Positions 29,010-38,800 of a stretch of DNA of 64,000 bases are shown here, in pieces (the first letter of the stretch is position 1; every line of letters begins with the position of its first letter). Source of the stretch: Saccharicrinis sp963677245 (lineage in GTDB: Bacteria > Bacteroidota > Bacteroidia > Bacteroidales > Marinilabiliaceae); NCBI GenBank assembly GCA_963677245.1, contig OY781921.1:806001-870000 (forward strand). The letters are read 5' to 3'. The notes below the pieces were generated by a model that saw only the letters and a program-made list of their open reading frames with translations, made no database searches and had not been told where the DNA came from. A program made the position numbers and the translations under genes.

Positions 29010-32000
29010 ATGAAAAGATTTGCCCTATACATTTTATTATTGTGTATTCCTTGTGTTGCTTTTGCGCAATTCAGTGGTAAATTAAGGTTTAATCATTATA
29101 CCACGGAGGATGGACTGTCTCAGAATACTATTTTAGCCATCGCGCAAGACAAATATGGTTATATGTGGTTTGGAACCTGGGAAGGCATCAGTCGATTTGA
29201 TGGCTATTCCTTTCATCACTTCAGAGCCAACCAGGATGATTCAACTTCCTTAAGCAACAATCGCATCAATGCTATCATTTGCGACTCTGTGGGAAATATT
29301 TGGGTGGCGACAGGAGACCAATACTACTTTAATCTATATAATTATGAAACAGGAAATTTTAAACGAATAAAAACTACAGATGCTCCTCAGTCTGTTTCAT
29401 ATTCGCTAAACCATTATGCAGAAGCTCGAAATAAAGCTTATAATAAGAATTATAGATGGCAGGCATACAACAACGGATTGGTTGAGACCAACAAGCGTAC
29501 TAACAACCGCTATATTTACAAATATCTAGGAAATCAAATTCCTTTTGGATTATCTGATAATAATATTAATGTCGTTTATCTTGATAAAGACCAGAATTTA
29601 TGGGTTGGTACGCAGAATGGAGGTATAAATGTAGCGAGTTTAAAAAGTAAACCTTTTAACTATTGGCCCATCGTCAATAAGGACTTGAACAATCTGGCCA
29701 TCCGAGCTATTTGTCAAGATAAAGAAGGTCACATATGGATAGGAACCGAATCGGATGGTATAATAATAATGAACAGGGATAGAAATCCTGAAAATTATAC
29801 AATTATAGATGCAACGTTGTTAATTAATCCGGAAATACGTTCCATTTATATTGATCACCAAGATTTTGTTTGGATAGGTACCAAAGGTGGACTGGATCGA
29901 TATAATCCTAAAACAAAAGAATTCAGACATTACTATGCCGGACAAGAAGGTAGTATCAATCATCATTGGGTTTTTAGTATAATCGAAGATCATCAGAATA
30001 CTTTATGGGTAAGTACATTTGGAGGCATATCTAAATACAATCGCAAAACAAACCAATTTGCTAGTTTCGATGGAGACAGCTTGCTTCCCTGTAATAAAAC
30101 ACGCATACTTATGGAAGATACTAACCATAATTTATGGGTGGGAACCGAAGGATATGGTTTGGTAAAACTTTCTCGTCAAGACTGTTTAGGTATGGATGAA
30201 TTCGTAAGCTCCAGTCATTATAAATACAAATTCGGAAATACAAATTCGCTTATAAATGATTATATATTGGCTCTGGCCGAAGACAAAAATGGAAATATTT
30301 GGATTGGCAATAATAGTGGACTTTGTAGATTAAATCCCCAAACAGAGGAATTCAAAAGATTTTCTGTAGCCAACGGCTTTCCTGATGATTTAATTATGGG
30401 AATTCTTGCGAACGAAACAGATCAAATTTGGGTAAGTCATAAAAAAGGAATTACGTGTATAAATATTAATTCGAATACATATAAAACCTACAATCAATAT
30501 GATGGATTATTAGGTAAGGAATTCAAAAATACCTATTACCAAAATAAGTTAAGCGGTGAAATGTTTTGGGGAAGTATTGATGGGTTTAGCTCTTTCTATC
30601 CTCAACAGATTAAAGTCGACAGCTTAATTTCATCACCTGTGCTTACGCGATTAAAAATAATGAACGAAGAGGTTCATCCCGGGCAAGAATTAAACAAACA
30701 TATCATCCTTTCTAAATCAATACATCACACAAAAGAACTAAGCTTACGATGGAACGAAGCCAATTTCAGCATTCAATTTTCTGCTTTAAATTTTAAAAAT
30801 CCCAAAGGCTGTTTATATAGATATAAACTGGAAAATATGGATCAGCAATGGATTTATACGGATGCCTTGAATCGCGAAGCCAATTATACATATATTCCTC
30901 ATGGTCATTATGAATTTAAAGTCTATGCTGCCAACAGCGATGGTATTTGGTCTAAAACTCCGGCTAGTATAAATATTGAAATACTTCCACCCTGGTGGCT
31001 TTCGTGGTGGGCAAAACTTTCTTATTTATTTATTACCGCTCTAATTCTTTGGTTCATTTATAAGTTTGTTAAAACACGAATACATTATCAAAACAAACTC
31101 CTGAAAGAGCAATTAAAAAATGAGAAAAATGAAGAACTCATAAATATGAAAATGAAGTTCTTTACTGAAATATCTCACGAATTCAGAACACCCTTGACAT
31201 TAATTATTGATCCATTAAAACAATTGATATCCGGTAAAAACGATACAAACCGAATTCAATATTTATATCAAATAATGGATAAAAATGCAAATCATTTATT
31301 GGAGCTCATCAACCAATTATTGGATTTTAGAAAACTACAAGGAAAAACCCTTCCTTTAAAAAGGATTAATACAGATTTAGTTGCTTTTATTGAAAAAGAA
31401 GCATCTATTTTTGAGTTTAAAGCAAAAGAAAAGCAGATTCAATTTCTGATTCATGCAGAAGAAGACCAGATTAATGTCTCCTTTGATCCGGATCGAATGA
31501 AAATAATACTCAACAACCTTTTGGGAAATGCCTTTAAATTCACCTCTCTATATGGACAGATAAGTATTCATCTAAGTCTCTCAAAAACTATAGCCAATAC
31601 CTTAAAAATTGAAGTTAAGGACAATGGAAAGGGCATTCCGGAAGAGCATTTACCACATATTTTCGATCCCTTTTATCAGGTAAATGACAATGAAGCTTCA
31701 TCTTGTGGTTCTGGAATTGGAATGGCACTTACCAAAGAACTAGTGCAGCTGCATGGCGGAACCATTGAGGTAAATAGCACGGTTGGACAAGGCACTTGTT
31801 TTACCATTTATTTACCTCTTTCAAAAAAAGCGATTGAAACCGTAACTCCTGCTAATACAGTATTAAACACAACAGCATCTGAGCATATTAATGTTTCCAA
31901 TGAAACTGAACTAAACTTAAAAGAAGAGCTTCCTTTAATTTTAGTGGTTGATGACAATGAAGATATTCGGGAATACATCCGTTTTAATTTACAAAATCAG

Positions 32001-32687
32001 TATCGTGTTATCACAGCAAGTGATGGTAATAAAGGGTTTAATAAAGCCGTGGAGCATATTCCTGATTTAGTTATTAGTGATATTATGATGCCGGGAATTG
32101 ATGGTTACGAATTATGTAAACGCCTAAAAAAGGATGAATTTACGAGTCATATTCCAGTCATTTTACTTACTGCAAAACAAGCTGAAGATTCTCAGCTTAA
32201 AGGATATCAAACCGGAGTAGACGATTACATTACAAAACCCTTTAACAAGGAAATGCTGGAAACCAGAATTCTAAATCTGCTTATTCAAAGGCAAAAGCTA
32301 AGAGAACTATTCTCAAAATCCGATACCTTGAATAAAGAAAATGTAGAAGTAAATGTTACAGATGAGATTTATTTTTCAAAAGCTAAATCTATTATAGAGG
32401 AACATATGGCTGACCCTTCTTTTAATACCGATATATTAGCTGAAAAACTAAAAATGAGCCGATCTCAATTGTACCGAAAAATGAAGGCAATTACCAACAG
32501 AACGGCTAGCGAAATAATAAAAAACGAACGTATGAATAAAGCCCGGATATTATTATTGAAGGGCGAACTTACTATATCGGAGATTGGCTATCAGGTGGGC
32601 TACCCTACTGCAACTAATTTCTCCAGAACCTTTAGCAGCCATTTTGGTTTAAGTCCGTCAAAATATCTGCAAAAGCACCAGAAATAA
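29010..32687 (+). CDS. Hybrid two-component system regulator (HTCS), second copy
   Basis: The protein has 1225 residues. Signal peptide MKRFALYILLLCIPCVAFAQ is followed by about 12 Reg_prop propeller repeats, a Y_Y_Y domain (about 555-655), a membrane helix (LSYLFITALILWFIYKF), HisKA with His723 in EISHEFRTPLT, HATPase (DNGKGIPEEH, GSGIGMA), a receiver with Asp1024 in SDIMMPGIDG, and an AraC-type HTH (LAEKLKMSRSQLYRK, YPTATNFSRTF). The periplasmic part differs from the first HTCS, so it probably senses another glycan. It sits divergent from susC and 147 bp upstream of the GH2-PL11-GH43 genes. It may control either side or both. Confidence 0.95.
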   Translation: MKRFALYILLLCIPCVAFAQFSGKLRFNHYTTEDGLSQNTILAIAQDKYGYMWFGTWEGISRFDGYSFHHFRANQDDSTSLSNNRINAIICDSVGNIWVATGDQYYFNLYNYETGNFKRIKTTDAPQSVSYSLNHYAEARNKAYNKNYRWQAYNNGLVETNKRTNNRYIYKYLGNQIPFGLSDNNINVVYLDKDQNLWVGTQNGGINVASLKSKPFNYWPIVNKDLNNLAIRAICQDKEGHIWIGTESDGIIIMNRDRNPENYTIIDATLLINPEIRSIYIDHQDFVWIGTKGGLDRYNPKTKEFRHYYAGQEGSINHHWVFSIIEDHQNTLWVSTFGGISKYNRKTNQFASFDGDSLLPCNKTRILMEDTNHNLWVGTEGYGLVKLSRQDCLGMDEFVSSSHYKYKFGNTNSLINDYILALAEDKNGNIWIGNNSGLCRLNPQTEEFKRFSVANGFPDDLIMGILANETDQIWVSHKKGITCININSNTYKTYNQYDGLLGKEFKNTYYQNKLSGEMFWGSIDGFSSFYPQQIKVDSLISSPVLTRLKIMNEEVHPGQELNKHIILSKSIHHTKELSLRWNEANFSIQFSALNFKNPKGCLYRYKLENMDQQWIYTDALNREANYTYIPHGHYEFKVYAANSDGIWSKTPASINIEILPPWWLSWWAKLSYLFITALILWFIYKFVKTRIHYQNKLLKEQLKNEKNEELINMKMKFFTEISHEFRTPLTLIIDPLKQLISGKNDTNRIQYLYQIMDKNANHLLELINQLLDFRKLQGKTLPLKRINTDLVAFIEKEASIFEFKAKEKQIQFLIHAEEDQINVSFDPDRMKIILNNLLGNAFKFTSLYGQISIHLSLSKTIANTLKIEVKDNGKGIPEEHLPHIFDPFYQVNDNEASSCGSGIGMALTKELVQLHGGTIEVNSTVGQGTCFTIYLPLSKKAIETVTPANTVLNTTASEHINVSNETELNLKEELPLILVVDDNEDIREYIRFNLQNQYRVITASDGNKGFNKAVEHIPDLVISDIMMPGIDGYELCKRLKKDEFTSHIPVILLTAKQAEDSQLKGYQTGVDDYITKPFNKEMLETRILNLLIQRQKLRELFSKSDTLNKENVEVNVTDEIYFSKAKSIIEEHMADPSFNTDILAEKLKMSRSQLYRKMKAITNRTASEIIKNERMNKARILLLKGELTISEIGYQVGYPTATNFSRTFSSHFGLSPSKYLQKHQK

Positions 32688-32704
32688 ACCGCAAGAACTC
32701 AAAG

Positions 32705-32721
32705 TGAATCAAATTGATTCA
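32705..32721. promoter_or_regulatory. Palindrome in the HTCS-GH2 gap
   Basis: TGAATCA-AAT-TGATTCA is a perfect 17-bp inverted repeat starting 18 bp after the HTCS stop. It may be an operator or the base of a small hairpin. It has no U-tract, so a terminator is unlikely. Confidence 0.35.
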
Positions 32722-32791
32722 TCTTGAAACAGATTGATACGTTTAAACAACTGCATATCAGTATTTTTGCTGTCACCAATTATTAATGTGT

Positions 32792-32808
32792 TGCAATATA
32801 TAATTGCA
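32792..32808. promoter_or_regulatory. Palindrome just upstream of the pectin-module GH2
   Basis: TGCAAT-ATATA-ATTGCA is a perfect 17-bp inverted repeat ending 25 bp before the GH2 start codon, a suitable place for a regulator. No other copy was noticed in the window, so binding is speculative. Confidence 0.35.
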
Positions 32809-32833
32809 TGCTATTTAAAAATACAGTAACAAT

Positions 32834-35800
32834 ATGTTTAAACGAATCATCTTTATTAGCTTATTAAACATCTTCTGTTTATTAAGTTTCGGGTCTAAGT
32901 CAGAAAACACAAATCGAATCAAATACAACTTTAATTCCGATTGGAAATTAAAAATCGGAGAAGTAAAAAACGGTCAATTACCTGAGTTAAACGACAAAGA
33001 CTGGACTGAAATAACCTTACCAAGAGCTTTTAATGAAGATGAAGCATTCGATCATCATATTGAAGATTTAACGGACACCATAGTTTGGTATCGAAAACAT
33101 TTTAAACTCCCTAAATCCGACCTCAATAAAAAGGTTTTTATTGAATTTGAAGGCGTTCGAATGGCTGCCGAAGTTTACATAAATGGCAAGAAAATTGGCA
33201 TTCACGAAAATGGTGCTATGGCATTTGGATTTGATATCACAAAACACATCAACTATAGTAAAGATAACGTTATTGCAGTTCGAGTAGATAACGACTGGCG
33301 TTACCATGAAAAGTCAAGTGGAAGTACTTTTCAATGGAATAACAAAAACTTTAATGCCAACTACGGGGGTATTCCCAAGAATGTATTTTTACATGTCACA
33401 GGACAAATTTACCAGACCCTACCTCTGTATTCCAACCTAAAAACCACAGGTACTTACATTTATGCAAGTGATTTTAACATCAAGAATAAAAGCGCCATTA
33501 TACATGCAGAATCTGAAGTAAAAAATGAAACAACTTCAGACCAAAACATTCAATATCAAATTATCATTAAAGATATTAACGGAAAACAAGTTGCGAGTTT
33601 TAAAGGAGAAAAAATCCTTCTTGCTTCCGGAGAAACACAAATAATCGCAGCCTCTTCTGAAGTGAACAACCTTCATTTTTGGAGTTGGGGATATGGATAC
33701 TTATACAACATTTATACACAACTCATTATTGATAATAAAGTTACAGATATTGTTCACACCCAAACCGGTTTTCGAAAAACAGAATTCAAGAATGGTATGA
33801 TTTATTTGAATGATCGGGTTATCCAGATGAAAGGCTATGCACAGCGTACCAGTAACGAATGGCCGGGAGTGGGTATGTCAGTAGCTCCATGGGTAAGTGA
33901 TTACAGCAATGGATTAATGGTAGAAAGTAATGCTAATATGGTACGTTGGATGCATATTTCTGCCTGGAAACAAGACGTAGAATCCTGCGATCGTATGGGA
34001 ATAATGCAAATGTTTCCTGCCGGAGATGCCGAAAAAGATGTAAGTGGAAGACGATGGGAACAACGTACAGAGCTGATGCGCGATGCCATCATTTATAACC
34101 GAAATAATCCCAGCGTTTTACTTTGGGAAAGTGGTAATGAATCTATTTCTGAAGAACACATGGCAGAAATGAAAGCCATTAAAGATAAATACGACCCATA
34201 CGGAGGAAGAGCCATTGGTTCGCGTGAAATGTTGGACAGTAAAATTGCCGAATATGGCGGTGAAATGCTATACATCAATCACAGTGCCGGTAAACCTATG
34301 ATTGCCACTGAATACTGTCGTGATGAAGGCTTGAGAAAGTATTGGGATGATTTTACACCTCCTTACCATAAAAATGGAGATGGACCTCTTTATCGAAATA
34401 AAGATGCGAGTGCCTACAACCGTAATATGGATTCGTTTGCTATAGAGGACATTATTCGTTGGAACGATTATTACGAATGTCGACCTGGAACAGGAACCCG
34501 AGTAAGTAGTGGTGGTTTAAACATAGTATTCTCAGATACAAACACCCATTGTCGTGGAGAAGAAAACTACAGACGAAGTGGTGAAACAGATCCTATGCGT
34601 ATTCCCAAAGATGCCTTTTTTGCTCATCAGGTAATGTGGAATGGTTGGGTGGACATAGAGGAATATAGCACATATATCATTGGCCATTGGAACTATAAAA
34701 ATGGAACAGTAAAAGATGTTAACGTTGTTTCTCCTTCTGATAAAGTAGAATTGTTCTTAAACGGAAAATCATTAGGAATAGGTGAAAAGCAATATAATTT
34801 CCTACACACTTTCAAGAATATAAAATTCGAAGAAGGTGAGCTAAAAGCAGTAAGTCTGACTAAATCAAACGAAAAAAATAGTGAAGACGTAAAAATTACT
34901 GTAGGAGAGCCGGCTGCTGTAAGATTAAAAATGCTAGACAGGCCAACACCGGTAAAAGCAGATGGTGCAGACATGGTTATTGTAGAAGTGGAAATTGTTG
35001 ATGATGCAGGAAACCGCTGCCCAAATGTACATCCGTTGGTAAACTTTTCAATAGATGGTCCGGCTGACTGGCGAGGAGGAATTGGTCAAGGAGAAAACAA
35101 TTATGTTCTAAGTAAGACTTTACCTGCTGAATGTGGTGTAAACAGAGCAATTATTCGTTCAACAACTAAGGCTGGGAAGATCAATATCACCGCATCATCC
35201 GAAGGTTTAGAATCGGCTCACTTATCATTCAAAACCATTCCATATAAAACTAAAAATGGTCTAAGTACTACCTTACCTTCTGAGGGACTTCCTTCTAATT
35301 TAAGTCGAGGAGAAACACCAACAGGACCTTCTTTCAAAGTAAGTAGAAAAGCCATTGAAATCATCGAAACAAAAGCCGGTTCTAATCAAGAATCAGCCTC
35401 ATATAGTTATGATGACAATGAACTTTCTGAATGGAAAAATGACGGTAAAATATCTACCGGATGGATAAGCTATACTTTCGCAAATAAAACTACTGTATCC
35501 GAGATCTGTTTAAAGCTTTCCGGATGGAGAAGATACTCCTACCCTATTGAGGTTTTAGTTGATGACCAATTAGTATGGAAAGGAGACACCGAAAAAAGCC
35601 TGGGTTATATTACTTTATCATTCCCTCCTGCTGAAGGAAAAAACCTATCGATAAGATTAACAGGTGCTGGGAAAGAAAAAGATGCCTTCCAGAATATGAT
35701 CGAGTTAAACGGAACCAAAGAACTTGATGGATATAAAGATCCCAAAGACTCTAATATGAAAGGCTTACTTCGCATTGTTGAAGTTGAAATATATCAATAA
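32834..35800 (+). CDS. GH2 glycoside hydrolase of the rhamnogalacturonan module
   Basis: This 988-residue exported enzyme has an N-terminal signal (ending near SFGSKS), a GH2 sugar-binding domain (WYRKHFKLPKSDLNKK, EVYINGKKIGIHENG), an Ig-like domain and a catalytic barrel with acid/base Glu in LWESGNES and a likely nucleophile Glu in MIATEYCRDEG. A DUF4982-like region and a C-terminal jelly-roll (about 840-985, discoidin or CBM-like) follow. It lacks the WTGFDYRGE motif of the galactosidase at 5678. Similar GH2 enzymes occur in rhamnogalacturonan-I loci as beta-galactosidases or beta-uronidases. The exact sugar cannot be set here. PL11 follows 80 bp downstream. Confidence 0.8.
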   Translation: MFKRIIFISLLNIFCLLSFGSKSENTNRIKYNFNSDWKLKIGEVKNGQLPELNDKDWTEITLPRAFNEDEAFDHHIEDLTDTIVWYRKHFKLPKSDLNKKVFIEFEGVRMAAEVYINGKKIGIHENGAMAFGFDITKHINYSKDNVIAVRVDNDWRYHEKSSGSTFQWNNKNFNANYGGIPKNVFLHVTGQIYQTLPLYSNLKTTGTYIYASDFNIKNKSAIIHAESEVKNETTSDQNIQYQIIIKDINGKQVASFKGEKILLASGETQIIAASSEVNNLHFWSWGYGYLYNIYTQLIIDNKVTDIVHTQTGFRKTEFKNGMIYLNDRVIQMKGYAQRTSNEWPGVGMSVAPWVSDYSNGLMVESNANMVRWMHISAWKQDVESCDRMGIMQMFPAGDAEKDVSGRRWEQRTELMRDAIIYNRNNPSVLLWESGNESISEEHMAEMKAIKDKYDPYGGRAIGSREMLDSKIAEYGGEMLYINHSAGKPMIATEYCRDEGLRKYWDDFTPPYHKNGDGPLYRNKDASAYNRNMDSFAIEDIIRWNDYYECRPGTGTRVSSGGLNIVFSDTNTHCRGEENYRRSGETDPMRIPKDAFFAHQVMWNGWVDIEEYSTYIIGHWNYKNGTVKDVNVVSPSDKVELFLNGKSLGIGEKQYNFLHTFKNIKFEEGELKAVSLTKSNEKNSEDVKITVGEPAAVRLKMLDRPTPVKADGADMVIVEVEIVDDAGNRCPNVHPLVNFSIDGPADWRGGIGQGENNYVLSKTLPAECGVNRAIIRSTTKAGKINITASSEGLESAHLSFKTIPYKTKNGLSTTLPSEGLPSNLSRGETPTGPSFKVSRKAIEIIETKAGSNQESASYSYDDNELSEWKNDGKISTGWISYTFANKTTVSEICLKLSGWRRYSYPIEVLVDDQLVWKGDTEKSLGYITLSFPPAEGKNLSIRLTGAGKEKDAFQNMIELNGTKELDGYKDPKDSNMKGLLRIVEVEIYQ

Positions 35801-35880
35801 CCTATGAGTGATTGATGCAAGCTGATCAGGAGAGTTAAATAAGCTTGCTTCCATTTCGGATAATTACAAAATGTAAACAC

Positions 35881-38800
35881 ATGAAAAAAAGTCTACAATT
35901 AATTTTATTGTTCATTATTTTGGTCTCCCCTTTATGGAGCCAAAGAAATATGGAACAACTGAGACGTGGCGTTGTAGCCATAAAAACTACATCAAACTCA
36001 GCTTTCATAAGCTGGCGTTTATTAGGTACTGAACCCAGAGATATTGGTTTTAACATTTATCGTTTGGAAGAAGGTGGCATTGATGTAAAACTTAATTCTT
36101 CTGTCCTTCTTCAAGGAACCAACTATACTGATGCAACAGCCGATTTCACTAAAAACAATACCTACTATGTAAAACCTGTAATTAATGATATTGAACAGGA
36201 AGCCAGTGAGGGCTATACGCTTTTAGCTACCCAAGCAGTTGAACCCTGTTTGGTTGTTCCTTTAAAAACAGGCGATTACATTCACTTTGTATGGGTTGGC
36301 GATTTAAATGCCGATGGTGAATATGATTATATCATCGATCGACTTGGTGAAGGCTGTAAAGTGGAAGCTTATTTAAATGATGGTACCTATTTGTGGACTA
36401 TTGACATGGGGCCAAACAGTTTAAATATGGATAATATTTCTCCCGGATCATCAACCATCGATGTGGGTAACTGGGATGGCTTAACCGTTTATGATATGGA
36501 TAACGATGGTAAAGCCGAAATATTACTTAGAACAGCCAACGGAGTTGTTTTTGGTGATTCTCAAACACTAAGCCATGGTAACAACAATACGCAATTTGTT
36601 TCTGTTGTTGATGGCTTTACGGGTGCTGAAATCACCAGAACTCAAATACCAAATAACTATATTTCGGTAGGACCGATGGCTTGTAGTATGGGAATAGGAT
36701 ATTTAAATGGAATTACTCCCAGCTTATTAACATTCCATAAAAATCGTAATTCTGATGGTTCTTTTAATCGATTAATGTGTGCCTGGGATTTTAATGGTTC
36801 TACATTACAATTAAAATGGAACACCAATATGCCATTCGGAAATAGTTATGGTACAGGTAGCGATGGTCACCAAATGCGAATCGTGGATGTTGATGGTGAT
36901 GGTAAAGATGATGTAGCACATGTTGGATTTGTTTTAAATGGTGAAGATGGTTCCTTAAAGTACAATATGGGAGATCAAGGCATTGAACATGGTGACCGAT
37001 GGTTTGTAGCTAAACTAGATCCATACAGACCCGGATTGCAAGGGTATGGAATTCAACAGTACAATTCTATTTTAGATTATTACTACGATGCTGCTGACGG
37101 TTCTCTAATCTGGAAACATGTTACCAGCGATGGTAGCGTTGGTGATGTTGGACGTGGTGTTGCTGCCGATATCGATGCGAATCATATTGGATATGAAGTA
37201 TGGCATTTTGGCGGAGTGTATAATGCTCGTGAAAACAAAAATATATCTTCAAGTTACCCATACCCAAACCTTCGTATTTGGTGGGATGGTGATTTATTAA
37301 GTGAAAACCTGAATGATGGAAAACTGGATAAGCATAATGTAGGCAGACTTTTAACAGCCTGGCAGTATCATGGAGCTTCTGGAAGTGCAAGAGCAGTGCC
37401 TAAATTTTATGGTGATATTTTTGGAGATTGGAGAGAAGAAATTATTTACACCAATAGCACTAATTCTGAGTTAGTCATATTTACAACTCCCACTCCAAGT
37501 GAACACAGACTTTATACTTTACCTCATAATCCAGCCTACAGAAATAGCATGACCATCAAAGGTTATATGCAATCTCATATGGTTGATTATTATCTAGGTG
37601 CAGGAATGACAACACCTCCTACCCCACCAATCCAAACTGCAAAGTGTATATGGAAAGGAGATATGGCCAATAATACCTGGGATAGTTCTACTTCAAACTG
37701 GAATATTAATGGCACTGATGGCACCTACACTCAAGGTGATGATGTTTTGTTTGATATTTCCGGACAGGCTGATTCAATAAAAATAGATGAAGATATAACG
37801 CCATTATCTATTAAAATGATATCTCCTTTGGATTATGTATTCAGCGGAAATGGAGAAATAAATGGTTCTACGGGACTACTAAAGGCTGGAAATGGAAGTC
37901 TCTCTTCAAACTGTGCTCTTCTGTACACGGGTGAAACCATTATCGAAGAAGGTTCTCTTTTTGTAAATGATACCATCCACAATAGTAATATTAGCATGTT
38001 TTTAGGAACAAAACTTGGCGGAAGTGGAGTTATCAAATCACAAGTATCCATTAATGATCATGCGTATTTAGCGCCGGGAGAAAAAGAGAATACAGGAACA
38101 TTAACCTTTACATCCGATTTTTCAATTCCTAATTATACTACACTTGAAATTGATATCACAGATGATGCTACAGGTGAAATTAGGCCTTCTGATAAGATTA
38201 TAGTTGAAGGAAACCTTACGCTAGGAAGCAATCTAACTATCAATATTAACCATTTTAATAACGAGATTAATCCCGGATCATATCCGATTCTTACTTATAC
38301 AGGCACATTAAATGGTAGCATTAGTAACATTGAAATAAATAATCTTTTAGGTTTCAAATATTCATTGATAAATATCGAATCAACTTTAACATTAGTTATA
38401 GAAGGTGCGCGTGATCCTGAAACTATTGTTTGGAATGGAACATCTAACAACTGGGATTTACAAACTACTTTATCCTGGAATTTAAATAATGAAGAAGTAC
38501 ATTTTGTTGCCAATGATTCTGTTATTTTTAATGATGAAGGTGCCGATAAAAATATGGTTTATGTAAATGATAATTTACCGGTTGGAGATATTACCTTCAA
38601 CAATTCAAATGTTGATTATACAATTTCCGGAACGGGGAATATAAGTGGCGATGCATCATTAATAAAAAATGGAACTGGTATGGCTTCGGTATATACAAGT
38701 AATAGTTATACCGGAAAAACTATTATCAACGGAGGTACCTTAAAAGTTAATTCTATTGCAGAGGCCGGGGAAAACAGTTCTATCGGTGCAAATCCTTCTA

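Noticed and set aside
35817..35848. GCAAGCT and AGCTTGC inverted repeat between GH2 and PL11 as a terminator
   Set aside because: The loop is 18 nt and no U-tract follows. It is at most a weak intercistronic stem.
35845..35880. Longer PL11 start at 35845
   Set aside because: It puts polar residues before the signal peptide MKKSLQLILLF. 35881 is preferred.
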